64,000 nt of DNA from Stenomitos frigidus_A (GCF_963877135.1 NZ_CAWNSW010000129.1:62001-126000); one strand, 5' to 3'. Positions 44,611-54,486 are shown, counted from the stretch's first letter. Notes: generated by a model from the sequence alone, not told the origin. Program-made: numbers and translations.

Positions 44611-45240
44611 CACTAACAATGCTCAACGATAGAAGCCTACTCATCATGACCTTAAGGGCAATCGCAAAAACAGGCAGTTAAATCATCTTTCATCAGTAGT
44701 AGCAAGCAACTATCTAGATGAATACCCTAGCTAGATCCACTTACTGACTCAACATACCCGCCATGTTTGTATGAATTTTGTATGAGTTTTACCGATCATT
44801 CAAGCTTCTTGTCTGACATCGCTTTCAATTGGCGTAGAGATTAGCTGTTGAGTAGCCCCAGTAACTGAACGCCCCAGCAACTGAACGCCCCAGCAACTGA
44901 ACGATAGTGCAGAGAGCATGGGGTACCCTAGCAATACAGAGCCACAATGCTGCAAAAGCCGATGCTATGCCAAGAACGTACCGTGTCGCTTGAGTTCATC
45001 CCAAACACTCTACACATATCAATCATACGCTTTTGTTTTGTATGTCACAGGCTACAGCCGTTCTCCAAATCATTTACTTCATCGCTAAATAAGTATCCAT
45101 GATTAGTCATTGTTAGGCAGCCAGCCGTGAAGCAAGGATAGCCATCAACTGAAGGTATTAATCGTCAAATCTACACCTTGCTGAAATACTTTTATAGTTA
45201 GAAACGTCGAAGAATTACTGTTAGCAAAGGGATCACTATT
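44611..45240. other. Divergent spacer between PBP2 and STAS genes
   Basis: No gene recognised in 630 bp. Contains three tandem 16-bp repeats at 44855-44902. Promoters for both divergent genes are expected. Confidence 0.55.
44855..44902. repeat. Tandem repeat, 3 x 16 bp
   Basis: Three adjacent copies of GCCCCAGYAACTGAAC, the first with T and the others with C at the variable site. Confidence 0.85.
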
Positions 45241-45579
45241 GTGATTAAAATTTTTAAGCCTGTAGGCATTCTAGACCGTATTCAAGCAAAGAAACTCCAT
45301 CTGGAAGTTGACAATGCCATCAAAGCAGGCAGCAAGATTGCGCTGATTGACATGCAAGCGGTGACATTAATCGATAGTTCTGCTCTCGGTGAATTGGTCG
45401 TGCTTTTGAAGGCCATTCGTACAAAGGACGGAAAATTGTGTTTCTGTTCAGTTGGGCAACAGCCCAAAATGGTCTTTGAGCTAACAGGCATGGAAAAAGT
45501 ATTTCATATTTTCAGTGATCAAGAAGCTTTTCATCAACACCAAATTGCAATAAATCCTGAACACCACTTACTCCGATGA
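45241..45579 (+). CDS. STAS-domain anti-sigma factor antagonist
   Basis: 112 residues, starting GTG at 45241. A STAS fold with the phosphorylatable serine in VTLIDSSALGELV (Ser47 by comparison with SpoIIAA/RsbV). Unphosphorylated, such proteins sequester an RsbW-type kinase; phosphorylation by that kinase releases it. The matching PP2C phosphatase (45568-46722) and the RsbW-type kinase (46982-47425) are the next two genes, so the switch is complete locally. Its 3' end overlaps the convergent phosphatase gene by 12 bp. Confidence 0.92.
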   Translation: MIKIFKPVGILDRIQAKKLHLEVDNAIKAGSKIALIDMQAVTLIDSSALGELVVLLKAIRTKDGKLCFCSVGQQPKMVFELTGMEKVFHIFSDQEAFHQHQIAINPEHHLLR

Positions 45580-46722
45580 ATCGGCACAAAAGCTAATGCG
45601 CAACAGCGACAAGTCGTCATCCAGAATCACTTTTGTGTTTAACGTTTTGACGTAATTCAAAATATAGTCTAGCCCGAACTGAGCGATCGTAGCTTGTTCA
45701 TCAACTAGCAAGGCGATAAAAGCATCGAAGCCCCAAATTTCATTATTTTCTCGGAAAACTTCATAGACCCCGTCACTGAAAATATACAGCACACTGGTTG
45801 GATCGATGTCGCAACGTTGATCAACAAAGCGTGTATCAGGCAGCATGCCAATCGGCATACCGGTTGTTCGTAGTTGAGTAGATTGGAGACCCTGCTTAGT
45901 CGTGTGATTGAGCAGAATCGCCGGTGGGTGCCCTGCACTGGAATAGACAAGTTGCCGTTTTGCCTGATTGTAAACGCCGTACCAGATCGTAAAGTATTTA
46001 TCGTTCTGGCTATCCATTTGAAAGGCTTCATTAAGAGCCGTTAAAACATGGCTGGGTTGATAGAAATTGACCCCATCCATAGACTGCGATCGCAGCATAT
46101 TTAAAACTGAGATCGACGGTAAGGCTGCGCCTAAACCATGCCCAGAAACGTCTAATAAGTAAATCGCTAGATAGTCGGGATCAAGCCAGTAATAGTCAAA
46201 GCAATCGCCCCCAAGATGCTGTGAGGGTATAAAGCGTGAATCAATCGTGACGCTACCGCTGAGTGGCTTTGGCAATAGCGATCGTACATACTCTGCGGCC
46301 TCTTTAAACTCTGACTCTAGTAGGTGTTTCTGAGCCTTTAAGTCTTGGCTGGCGTGATACAACCTGAGTCCAGCACGGACTCGCGCCTTCAATTCGTTCA
46401 GTTCAAATGGTTTCGTTAGAATATCGTCTGCACCATTGTCTAACCCATACACGCGATCTTCGATCGCATCACGAGAGGTGAGCAAGATAAAGAAAGCGCT
46501 TGATAATTCTGGATCTGCTTTGATCCTACGGCAGACGTCTAAACCATCCATCAACGGCATCAGCCAATCACAAATGATGAGGGCTGGGTGGAGTTGTTGC
46601 GCCTGATTGATGCCCTCTAAACCGTCACTAGCAACTGCCACTTCATAGCCCTGATCGCTTAGCACTTTCCTTAGAACGACCTGAATGGTTCGATCATCAT
46701 CAATTACTAGAACTTGGTGCAT
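45568..46722 (-). CDS. Response regulator with PP2C/SpoIIE-type phosphatase domain
   Basis: 384 residues. An N-terminal receiver (VIDDDRT, acceptor Asp52 in LIICDWLMP, Lys in ILTKPF) is linked by a helix to an RsbU/SpoIIE-type Ser phosphatase (about 165-384) with GGDCFDYYWLD, YLLDVSGHGLGAAL, YSSAGHPPAIL and FSDGVYE metal-binding motifs. Phosphorylation of the receiver would control dephosphorylation of the STAS protein encoded by the convergent gene. The kinase that feeds the receiver may be the hybrid kinase at 47537-52030, an inference from proximity. Confidence 0.94.
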   Translation of the reverse strand: MHQVLVIDDDRTIQVVLRKVLSDQGYEVAVASDGLEGINQAQQLHPALIICDWLMPLMDGLDVCRRIKADPELSSAFFILLTSRDAIEDRVYGLDNGADDILTKPFELNELKARVRAGLRLYHASQDLKAQKHLLESEFKEAAEYVRSLLPKPLSGSVTIDSRFIPSQHLGGDCFDYYWLDPDYLAIYLLDVSGHGLGAALPSISVLNMLRSQSMDGVNFYQPSHVLTALNEAFQMDSQNDKYFTIWYGVYNQAKRQLVYSSAGHPPAILLNHTTKQGLQSTQLRTTGMPIGMLPDTRFVDQRCDIDPTSVLYIFSDGVYEVFRENNEIWGFDAFIALLVDEQATIAQFGLDYILNYVKTLNTKVILDDDLSLLRISFCADSSE

Positions 46723-46800
46723 AGAAGACAGCGTTAATGGTTAAAGAATCAGTTTGCCCAGGATCAAGGAGGCAAAAAATGAGAGTGGGTTCGTCAGACG

Positions 46801-46928
46801 TATAATTCTGTAATGCAGTCGGTGAGTAATAGCCTCTCAGTCGATGGGCATGATTAAACTAGAGATGATGTTCGGGATGAAAGTGGTGCAACCTTCCGCT
46901 TGGAGTCAAAAGGTTGCACCACTTTTTT
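46801..46928 (+). ncRNA. Candidate terminated small RNA
   Basis: A perfect TATAAT at 46801-46806 in the divergent spacer is followed about 75 bp on by a strong terminator (46881-46928). Transcription from that box would yield an RNA of about 115 nt. There is no clear -35 box (17 bp upstream reads GAGAGT-like) and no reading frame of note. It could also be a leader attenuator of the kinase gene at 46982. Confidence 0.35.
46881..46928 (+). terminator. Rho-independent terminator
   Basis: Perfect 15-bp arms, AAGTGGTGCAACCTT at 46881-46895 and its complement at 46910-46924, with a 14-nt loop and a T-run at 46923-46928. The T-run is on the + strand, so it ends a rightward transcript although the nearest gene upstream runs leftward. 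Confidence 0.85.
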
Positions 46929-46981
46929 ATAATTAGTCGCGACTATCCACTTATATTCAAGCAGCTAAATTAGAGGATTAT

Positions 46982-47425
46982 TTGCCCTTGCAACCCCTCC
47001 ACAAAGCTTTTCTTCAGGTCAACACAGACCTAAACGCGCTGGCTGAAGTGCTTTCATGTTTTGATCAGTTTAAGGGACCACCGCTTTCCGATCGCGACTG
47101 GTTGCAATGTCAACTGATTTTGGCAGAGGCGTTTACCAATGCTGTACGTCATGCACATAAAGATCGCCCAGTTGAACTTTTGATTGATATTGAAGTCATA
47201 ACGTTTGCTACACAAATCGAAATACGGCTTTGGGACTGGGGTGATCCCTTTAATTTAGCTCACACGCTTGAACGTCTACCGTTAACATTCGCGCAGGAAG
47301 CTGAGGGCGGACGCGGCTTACAGCTAATGCGAAAACTTGCTGATAGCTTGAGCTATACACGAACGGAGCATCGAAATTGTTTGCTGATTGTCAAATACTA
47401 CGACAAAGGATCAAGTAATACCTGA
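46982..47425 (+). CDS. RsbW-type anti-sigma factor serine kinase (HATPase_c_2)
   Basis: 147 residues. A single GHKL ATPase domain: ILAEAFTNAVRHAHKDRP is the N-box with Asn, IRLWDWGDPF the G1 box (Asp-Trp-Gly variant), EGGRGLQLMRKLAD the G2 box. It is related to SpoIIAB/RsbW, which phosphorylates a STAS antagonist and binds a sigma factor or other target. TTG at 46982 after GAGGA (46973-46977) is used; a second in-frame TTG at 46988 is equally possible. The target sigma factor is not in the window. Confidence 0.9.
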   Translation: MPLQPLHKAFLQVNTDLNALAEVLSCFDQFKGPPLSDRDWLQCQLILAEAFTNAVRHAHKDRPVELLIDIEVITFATQIEIRLWDWGDPFNLAHTLERLPLTFAQEAEGGRGLQLMRKLADSLSYTRTEHRNCLLIVKYYDKGSSNT

Positions 47426-47536
47426 ATAAATGCTATGAGGGTCTTCTGAGGCAGACAAGAAAGGTGAAACGTCCCTACAACCTTCCTCTCTCAATGCAGC
47501 ATCGTCGCATGAGCCCATGCTGCATGGTAAACGGAT

Positions 47537-50500
47537 TCAGCTTGTGGCTGCTAAAAAGAGGCGTACTTCATTCAGTATTTGTTGCAGTTGAGTGAGTTTT
47601 TCGGCCGCGCCCTGAAGTTCGTGCTGACGTGCCTGCCGTTCAACGTAATCGGCGATCGCAGACATTGCAGTTAAGCCAACATTAGCGCTTGCGCCTTTAA
47701 TATGATGAGCAGCATGTTCAAGGTCACAAAAATGACGCCGAGCGATCGCGCTTTCTAGCGCCGTGAGGTGATCGTCGGCATCTGCAACAAACACATGCAG
47801 TAACTCAAGTTCGAACGCTGCATTCCCGTCTGAGAGTTGATGGAGATGATCCCAATCAATGAATGAAAATTGTAGCGATCGAACGTTTGCATCGTGGGCT
47901 GACTGCAACAAGGTACTTGGCTCAGTGCCATCTGCTTCAGTGCTGTCTCTCCCATTGGCGGCGACCCTAGTAGAACCATGAAGGGGTCCTTGTACCGCTC
48001 TAGTTTGCGTAGCGGTGCCAAGAACTGGTGGCATCATAACCTGGTTGACTGACGCTATATGGCTACGTGCAAGCAGCACCTGACTCCAATCAGTCAATTT
48101 GGCAGCTAACACCTCCTTCAGCAGTGGTTTGCTGAGGTAATCATCCATTCCTACAGCAAGACAGCGTTCGCGGTCTTCTTTCATGGCATTGGCAGTGAGC
48201 GCGATGATGATGGTTGGCTGTTTTCCATCCAAGGCTTGTTCTCCTTCGAGACGCCTGATTTCGCAGGTTGTGCTGTAGCCATCTAGTACAGGCATTTGGC
48301 AATCCATGAGCACAATGTCGTAAGTGGTTTGGCTCATCATTGTTAGCGCCACTTCGCCATTACAGGCAACATCGGCCATATAGCCCAGATATTTAAGCTG
48401 GCTTAACGTTACACGCTGATTGACCGCGTTATCCTCGACCAGCAAAAGCTTGAGGGTAGATGGTGCTGGTGTCGAAGCCGTCGAGGTCACATCACTAACA
48501 GGCGCGATCGCAGTGAGATTCTTATCAGCGATCGACTCCTGAGCCTGATCATTAAGACAGAGTGACGATCGTTCCGTGGCAGGGCTGGCTGGAAGCGACG
48601 CTCTGATCAACGGATCACTTATCAGTGTATTTATGATGCAGTCCATTAAGCGAGACTGCTTGACTGGCTTCACCAAATAAGCAGCAAAGCCCAACCCTAA
48701 AACCTGGCTACCACTGCCTCGGTGACTCAGGGAGGTCATCATAATCAACTTAGTCTTTGCCAGCAGCGGCTCGGCCTTAATTTGACGACCCAACATTTCG
48801 CCGTCCATCACCGGCATTTGCATATCCAAAATCGCTAGATCGTATGGCATGCCCTCGTTCGCACGCTCTCGCAGCAGTTGCAGTGCAGCCTCAGCATCCG
48901 CCGCTTCATCGATCTGCATCCCCCAGGTAGACACTTGATAGCGTACGATTTTACGGTTGGTGGCATTGTCATCCACAACCAGCAATCTGAGTTGATTGAA
49001 GGGCAGCGCGATCGTCGCTTGGGCTAGTGTCGCAGGCGGGTCTGGTGCGCGATCGAAGGTCAGCATGACCCAAAACCGCGAGCCTTTCCCCACTGTACTT
49101 TCAACGCCAATTTTGCCGCCCATTAGCTCTACCAATTGGCGTGAAATGGCTAACCCTAAACCGGTGCCACCATAACGTCGTGTTGTAGACGGATCGACTT
49201 GAGAAAACGGCTTGAATAGACGCTCTAACCCAGCAGCAGGGATCCCGATGCCCGTGTCAGCAACAGAGAACAGTATGGTGGCTGTCGTAGCCGTTTCGGC
49301 CATCAGCGAAGCTTGAACAACGACTTCACCCGTGCTGGTGAACTTAATCGCATTACTCACCAAATTAGTGAGAATTTGGCGCAACCGATTCGCATCACCT
49401 CGAAGCTGCGTCGGTAAATTGCGATAGACCAGTGTAGCTAGCTCCAGCTTTTTGGCTTGGGCGACGGGTGCCAGAAGATCTGCCACTTCCTCAAGGCAAC
49501 TATTCAGGTCAAAAGAGAGCATCTCCAACTCCATTTCGCCCGCTTCCAGCTTGGAGAAGTCCAGGATTTGATTAATCAAGTTCAGCAGGGTTTCGCCACT
49601 CATCTGAATGGTTTCGACAAACTCCCGCTGCTCTGGGCTCAGAGGCGTGTCTTTTAACAGCCCAGTCATGCCCAGTACACCATTCATGGGTGTACGAATT
49701 TCGTGGCTGACGGTTGCCAGAAAAATACTTTTCATCTGAGACGCCTGCTCTGCTTCGCAGCGGGCTTGCTCTAGTGCAATGTTGTGCTGTGCAAGTTGTT
49801 CGCGCTGTTGGGTTTCGCGTGCCAGCAAATGCGCTTGTGCGAGAGCAATACCCACCTGATCCGCCAGTTGGGTCAGGAATTCCACTTCAAAAGCACGCCA
49901 ATGTCTGGGACCAGAACATTGATGAGCCACTAGCAGCCCCCAAAGCTGTGCTTTCCCGGTTGCACTACGCCCTTGAATAATGGGAACGACTAAGTTCGCT
50001 TTGACTTGAAATTGAGTCAGCAGGTCGCGATGGCAGTCAGTGAGAGTTGCGTGGTCAATGTTATCGATCGCCTGCGTTCTACCGCACTGATACCTTTGCC
50101 GATCGCCTTCACCGAGACAGGTATCCCGAATGACCGACCCTAAGGCAGGTGACCAGTTGGCATCGACTGATTCCACAACCACAGTGCCAGCCCAGTCGGG
50201 CTCAAAGCGATGGATCAGGACGCGATCGGCTTGCAGAAACTGACGCACTTCAGCAACCGTCGTACTTAAAATATCGTCTAGATCGAGCGATTGGCGAATG
50301 CGGAGAGTAATGGCTGTCAGCAGGTAGGCACGGTGATTTTGACTTTCTAGCGCTTCCTCTACCAGCTTGCGCTGAGTGACATCACGAACGATAATCACGG
50401 CTTCATTTTCACCACTAACCGCAATGCGAGCTTCTTCGTAGTGCATGCCATCAGCAAGCGCAAGCTGATATTCACAAAATTGGAGTTCACCCGTACGGAG

Positions 50501-52030
50501 CGCTTCGGCGAGGCAATGCTGGCGCTTTTGAACCACGTCCGGTGGCAGCACATCTCCCTCCCGCTTGCCGACAATTTCATCGAACGGGAGGAGGGCATCA
50601 AAATGCGTTGCCGCTTTGGCATCTAGATAAACACCCTCGTGGTTAACGCGTAGCATCAAGTCGGGAATGGCGTTGAGCAGAGCTTGTTGGCGGCTTTCGG
50701 TTTTACGGAGAGCTTCTTCAACCTGCTTGCGATCACTAATGTCGCTAAAGGTGCAAAGGACATGCTGGAGATCGCCATCAGAGTTGAAGTGGGGGTCTGC
50801 GTTGACTAAGAGCCAAACCTGGTCATCATGTTTTGGACGGTAAACACCCATGACAACGTTATGCACAGGCTTGCGAGTCGCGATCGCCTGGGGTACTGGA
50901 TGGGTTTCGCCAGAGAAAGGAGAGCCGTCCTCATGTATGACATGCCAGCGCTCGTCAAACGATGACATCCCCATCATTTGGGCTTCCTCCAACCCCAGCA
51001 TCGTCAGGGCGGCTGGGTTAACCAGTAGCATCTCAGCCTCTGCACCCTGTAAAGCAACGCCAACTTGAAGACTTTGCACTAAATCGCGGAAATGGGCTTC
51101 GCTCTGCTGCAGTGCTTGCTCAGTCAGCTTGCGCTGGGTAATATCTTGGAGCTGAGAGACAAAATGGAGTGGCTTTCCGTTTGCGTCTCGCAGCAGAAAA
51201 GCAGTCAGTAACGCCCATACCGTATGCCCTCGCTTGTGGAGATAGCGCTTTTCCAGTTGATAGGATTCAATCTCTCCTGCCAGCGCTTGCTGAAAATAGC
51301 CCACGTTAACATCGAGATCATCGGGATGGGTCAGCGCTTGAAAGCTTTTTGTGAGCAGTTCTGCTTCGGAGTAGCCAAAAATTGTACAGATGGAGCGGTT
51401 GACTTGGAGACAGCGACCATCCAGCCCAACCAACGCCATACCGATCGCGGCAAAGTTAAAGGCACTGCGAAACCGTTCTTCGCTTCGTTGCAGTGCAACC
51501 TCTACTTGCTGCCGTTCACCCATAGCAGTGAGCAAGGCACCAAGGTTGAGGCGGCACTCTAACTGACTGACAACCTGGCGACTCAGCCGACGGAGTGCCT
51601 CGATTTCTTGCTGCTGTGGTTCGCGGGGTACGCGATCCATTACACAAAGGGTGCCGATCGCACATCCATTGGGTGTAATCAAAGGAGCTGCAATATAGAA
51701 ACGGACATACGGCTCACTTGTAACCACCACATTTGTAGCGAATTGGGCATCGGCTGCTGTGTCAGGAATGATCAGCATCTCCCGTTGCTCAACGCATACA
51801 GGACAAAAGCCAACGTGCAGACCGACTTCGTCAATGACTAACCCGACTCTGGACTTAATCCATTGACGGTTATCAGCAACGAGCGTCATCATCGCCATGG
51901 GCGTACTACAGATCTGAGCTGCTAACTGAGTCAGATCATCAAATGCTTCTTCGGGAGCTGTATCCAGAATCTGATACTGGTATAAAGTTTCTAACCTTTT
52001 TGCTTCCTTATCCAGTCGGGCTGCCTTCAT
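47537..52030 (-). CDS. GAF-PAS3-GAF hybrid histidine kinase with two REC and Hpt
   Basis: 1497 residues, cytosolic. Order: N-terminal GAF (about 1-165; QYQILDTAPEEAFDDL, CSTPMAMMTLVAD), three or four PAS domains (about 175-565), a phytochrome-like GAF (about 575-745), HisKA His776 in VSHEIRTPMNGVLG, HATPase (NLVSNAIKF, DTGIGI, GTGLGLAISRQL), two receivers (LVVDDN with LDMQMPVMDG; LVEDN with LMDCQMPVLDG), and an Hpt domain with His1442 in AHHIKGASANVGL. It is a self-contained His-Asp-His relay. Unlike the kinases at 1-16 kb it has a true Hpt and not their tail module. Its position beside the partner-switching genes suggests it may signal to the REC-PP2C protein. Confidence 0.94.
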   Translation of the reverse strand: MKAARLDKEAKRLETLYQYQILDTAPEEAFDDLTQLAAQICSTPMAMMTLVADNRQWIKSRVGLVIDEVGLHVGFCPVCVEQREMLIIPDTAADAQFATNVVVTSEPYVRFYIAAPLITPNGCAIGTLCVMDRVPREPQQQEIEALRRLSRQVVSQLECRLNLGALLTAMGERQQVEVALQRSEERFRSAFNFAAIGMALVGLDGRCLQVNRSICTIFGYSEAELLTKSFQALTHPDDLDVNVGYFQQALAGEIESYQLEKRYLHKRGHTVWALLTAFLLRDANGKPLHFVSQLQDITQRKLTEQALQQSEAHFRDLVQSLQVGVALQGAEAEMLLVNPAALTMLGLEEAQMMGMSSFDERWHVIHEDGSPFSGETHPVPQAIATRKPVHNVVMGVYRPKHDDQVWLLVNADPHFNSDGDLQHVLCTFSDISDRKQVEEALRKTESRQQALLNAIPDLMLRVNHEGVYLDAKAATHFDALLPFDEIVGKREGDVLPPDVVQKRQHCLAEALRTGELQFCEYQLALADGMHYEEARIAVSGENEAVIIVRDVTQRKLVEEALESQNHRAYLLTAITLRIRQSLDLDDILSTTVAEVRQFLQADRVLIHRFEPDWAGTVVVESVDANWSPALGSVIRDTCLGEGDRQRYQCGRTQAIDNIDHATLTDCHRDLLTQFQVKANLVVPIIQGRSATGKAQLWGLLVAHQCSGPRHWRAFEVEFLTQLADQVGIALAQAHLLARETQQREQLAQHNIALEQARCEAEQASQMKSIFLATVSHEIRTPMNGVLGMTGLLKDTPLSPEQREFVETIQMSGETLLNLINQILDFSKLEAGEMELEMLSFDLNSCLEEVADLLAPVAQAKKLELATLVYRNLPTQLRGDANRLRQILTNLVSNAIKFTSTGEVVVQASLMAETATTATILFSVADTGIGIPAAGLERLFKPFSQVDPSTTRRYGGTGLGLAISRQLVELMGGKIGVESTVGKGSRFWVMLTFDRAPDPPATLAQATIALPFNQLRLLVVDDNATNRKIVRYQVSTWGMQIDEAADAEAALQLLRERANEGMPYDLAILDMQMPVMDGEMLGRQIKAEPLLAKTKLIMMTSLSHRGSGSQVLGLGFAAYLVKPVKQSRLMDCIINTLISDPLIRASLPASPATERSSLCLNDQAQESIADKNLTAIAPVSDVTSTASTPAPSTLKLLLVEDNAVNQRVTLSQLKYLGYMADVACNGEVALTMMSQTTYDIVLMDCQMPVLDGYSTTCEIRRLEGEQALDGKQPTIIIALTANAMKEDRERCLAVGMDDYLSKPLLKEVLAAKLTDWSQVLLARSHIASVNQVMMPPVLGTATQTRAVQGPLHGSTRVAANGRDSTEADGTEPSTLLQSAHDANVRSLQFSFIDWDHLHQLSDGNAAFELELLHVFVADADDHLTALESAIARRHFCDLEHAAHHIKGASANVGLTAMSAIADYVERQARQHELQGAAEKLTQLQQILNEVRLFLAATS

Positions 52031-52550
52031 GCTCTACCTTAAGTTGCCTGAAACGCTCAGTTGCACCTGCATCAACGTGATTAAAGAGAAATATACAGCC
52101 CAATGATTGATGCATCACCTTGATTCTGACCCATTTTACTTAGCGATCATGCTTGCAGTCTGTCTCTTTGAAGCAATTTTGTCAGAACAGTAAAAAGTCA
52201 CCTCAGTATGAATTCAATAGGCAGGCATGATCAGCTTTGTGTATCGATCAAAGGAATGAGTTTTGTTTACAAAGCTATAGCTGTTGCCACCGAGCTTAGG
52301 ACATTTGGATCAAAGCGGATGTGGTGAAGCTGCCTCCAGCCAAGGATTTCACCTCTGCACCATGTCCTAACCCAGCTATTGCTTATTTATAAATTCATAG
52401 GCCACACCTAGAACTTTGCCTCTAACAGGCTGAGGCTGTTAAGAGTCTGCCCCAATCAATCGTGAGACTTAACTATGCTTTAAAAATTGACTGTGGAGCG
52501 AACGCCGTATCAGCAAGATTATGCTTTCAGCAGACGATAAGGTGAACCCG
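52031..52550. other. Intergenic spacer upstream of the large kinase
   Basis: No gene recognised in about 520 bp. The kinase promoter is expected here on the minus strand. Confidence 0.5.
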
Positions 52551-52706
52551 TTAATCACCCAGACACCACGACAAGAGGGTTATCGTTCCTAGCCAATAGA
52601 TCCAGGCTGGCAAGCTGAAGGCATTCAGCCAGTCAAACGGCAGTAACAATAACTTGATCGACGAGAGGGTAATGATGAGCGTCATCATCAGCACGACTAA
52701 GGCCAT
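52551..52706 (-). CDS. Short hydrophobic ORF or C-terminal membrane-protein fragment
   Basis: 51 residues from ATG 52706, too short for most gene finders: two hydrophobic stretches (MALVVLMMTLIITL and the LPAWIYWLGTITLLSW end) flanking FDWLNAF. Its upstream edge lies 12 bp from the IS1-type relic, and the frame stays open into it, so it may be the surviving tail of a larger membrane protein cut by the insertion. The ending loosely resembles the last helices of P-type ATPases, which is a weak guess. Confidence 0.35.
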   Translation of the reverse strand: MALVVLMMTLIITLSSIKLLLLPFDWLNAFSLPAWIYWLGTITLLSWCLGD

Positions 52707-52718
52707 TGATCTTTTGTA

Positions 52719-53462
52719 GGTTGTGCATCAAATTATAGTGGGCTCAGTCATTAGATCATGCCAGGTCCGAGGCTTTGACGTTCATCCTGCTCGTTGAGCC
52801 GCTGTTGTTTGCAATCGACTCTGTCGCCAGATCCAATTGCAGTCACTGACGACTAATCGAGTCGTGGCTTTGGTTTGTTCCCATCGTTTGCCAACCTTAT
52901 TCTGTCTGCGGTGCCACCGCACCGTTTGTTGCCTGACAATGCCATTGGTTCTCTCCAGGCGTTGCGTCTTGTCTTTGCCAATATGGTGAAGCCTTTCTGG
53001 CTAGGCTGACCCCAGTCCAACAATCACCATGCTCTAACGCCCCAAGGAGACAGCGCTGCTGTTTTTTGAAACAAATGGCCATACGCTCACATCTTCGGTT
53101 TGCACCACTTGCACTTGAGCATGATGCACTAATGGTGCCTGCTAAGTGGCGGTACGCACAAGGCTGACAACAGTGTTATGAGCAAGTCCACGCGGCTAAT
53201 GCCTCGCTGACAGCTACCTTCACTATGTGCCTATAGCACCTGCCGGATTTGTTCTAGAGTGACAGACCGGTGGTCGTACAAGGTGTCAAACCGTTTGTTG
53301 AACGTTTGCTTGCAATGGGGACAGAAATATCGCTGGCTGCCATTGGGCGCTTTGCTGTGTTTGTGTGTAATGGGATGACCGCAGAGCCGACATGCCATAA
53401 GTCTTGCTTAAGAGTAGAGGTCTCTCCACTTTACCTAGCCCACCTTAGCTTGATGCACTACC
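52719..53462 (-). mobile_element. IS1-family element, decayed
   Basis: About 744 bp with imperfect 26-bp terminal inverted repeats (52719-52744 and 53437-53462, 21 of 26 matching; both ends share GATGCA). It contains one broken transposase frame. No target duplication was seen. Size and transposase match IS1-type elements. Confidence 0.85.
52728..53398 (-). pseudogene. IS1-family transposase pseudogene
   Basis: Read on the minus strand from ATG 53398: a zinc-finger N-terminus (MACRLCGHPITHKHSK, SQRYFCPHCKQTF), FDTLYDHRSVTLEQIRQVL then TAG, a frameshift to AHNTVVSLVRTA, further stops, and a conserved C-terminus (HIGKDKTQRLERTNGIV, RWHRRQNKVGKRWEQTK, TTRLVVS, then LMTEPTII). At least four stops and one frameshift make it nonfunctional. 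Confidence 0.87.
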
Positions 53463-53549
53463 TGAAATTAAAACCATAAACTGACCAATGTGGACAACTT
53501 ATGATTGGAGCCACCTTGTCACTGTACAGCTTGAAACTGATACAAAAAG

Positions 53550-53623
53550 GGCGAACGATGGGACTCGAACCCACGAGTGGAGGAATCACAATCCTCTGCC
53601 TTAACCACTTGGCTACGCTCGCC
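53550..53623 (-). tRNA. tRNA-His (GUG)
   Basis: 74 nt on the minus strand. 8-bp acceptor including the G-1:C73 pair typical of tRNA-His (GGCGAGCG/CGTTCGCC with one G-T pair), anticodon GTG in loop TTGTGAT, T-arm CGTGGGTTCGAGTCCCA. CCA is not encoded. A T-run follows directly on the minus strand. Confidence 0.96.
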
Positions 53624-53878
53624 GTGCGCTACTCATTATAGCATTGCTTGAAGCGTCGTGGTATTTTCGTTCAAAAATCCTGCTGCTGGCAATGTTTGAA
53701 GCTGCTTGTCGTTGATCTAATTGATTCTTTTACCTGATTGCGAAAGGATGTTCATTCATAGGAGATCCGCCATAATTGATACAGTCTTTCTACTTTGCTG
53801 AACTCAGGGGGGTTTGAGGGTAGGCCGAAGCCCAGTTTTGCCTCGTCTCGTTCCCACCGTAGATCATCACACTAAGCA

Positions 53879-54325
53879 ATGAGGTTGCAACAACCCAATA
53901 TGGTTAACCATCTTAAGCCCATCAAAACGATCGCCACTCAACGTGGTCGCAGGCAAACGCTTAAAATTGGTGCCATTGCGGGTGGTTGTATACTCGCAGC
54001 GTTAAGCGGAGTGCTAGGAATCACCAATCCTGACCAGAAAGCCTACAATGAATTCGCGACTCAGGCTGCGATCGGCTATCTGAAAGTAGAAGTTTGTGCT
54101 AAAGCCCCTACCGCTTTTGGTTTGCAAAAGCTTTGTCAATCAGAACTAGAATCGAATCAGTCTAAGATTAAGAAGATTATTGTTGATGGTACTCAGAGGC
54201 AAGACTTTGTCCTCTTCAGCCGCTACATTACTGATTTGTCAATTAGCCCAGACCTGCCTTCTTACCATGTAGAAAGCGTTGGTGTACTAGGGCAGTTCAT
54301 CATTTACAAAACGCAGAAGCAATAG
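53879..54325 (+). CDS. DUF4359 domain protein, membrane-anchored
   Basis: 148 residues. A hydrophobic segment (about 33-52, IGAIAGGCILAALSGVLGI) after a basic N-terminus, then the DUF4359 core: NPDQKAYNEFAT, YLKVEVCAKA, LCQSELESNQSKIKKII, TQRQDFVLFSRYITDLSIS and LPSYHVESVGVLGQF. The family is a cyanobacterial one of unknown function. Start at 53879 or the in-frame ATG at 53900 (MVNHLKP); both leave the domain intact. The protein probably sits in the membrane with the domain outside. Confidence 0.85.
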   Translation: MRLQQPNMVNHLKPIKTIATQRGRRQTLKIGAIAGGCILAALSGVLGITNPDQKAYNEFATQAAIGYLKVEVCAKAPTAFGLQKLCQSELESNQSKIKKIIVDGTQRQDFVLFSRYITDLSISPDLPSYHVESVGVLGQFIIYKTQKQ

Positions 54326-54486
54326 GGCGATAGAGAGTTTTAAGTAGTCAGAATTATCATTTAGCTTTCAATGACCTTAATTGAAAGCTAAATCGCTGAT
54401 TTAGCTAGCCTTCACTGTTGATAGAGTCGTTCTGAGAGGGATCTTGCTCGATCTCGTCTTTCCACGAAAGCATACTCCAGACAGTA

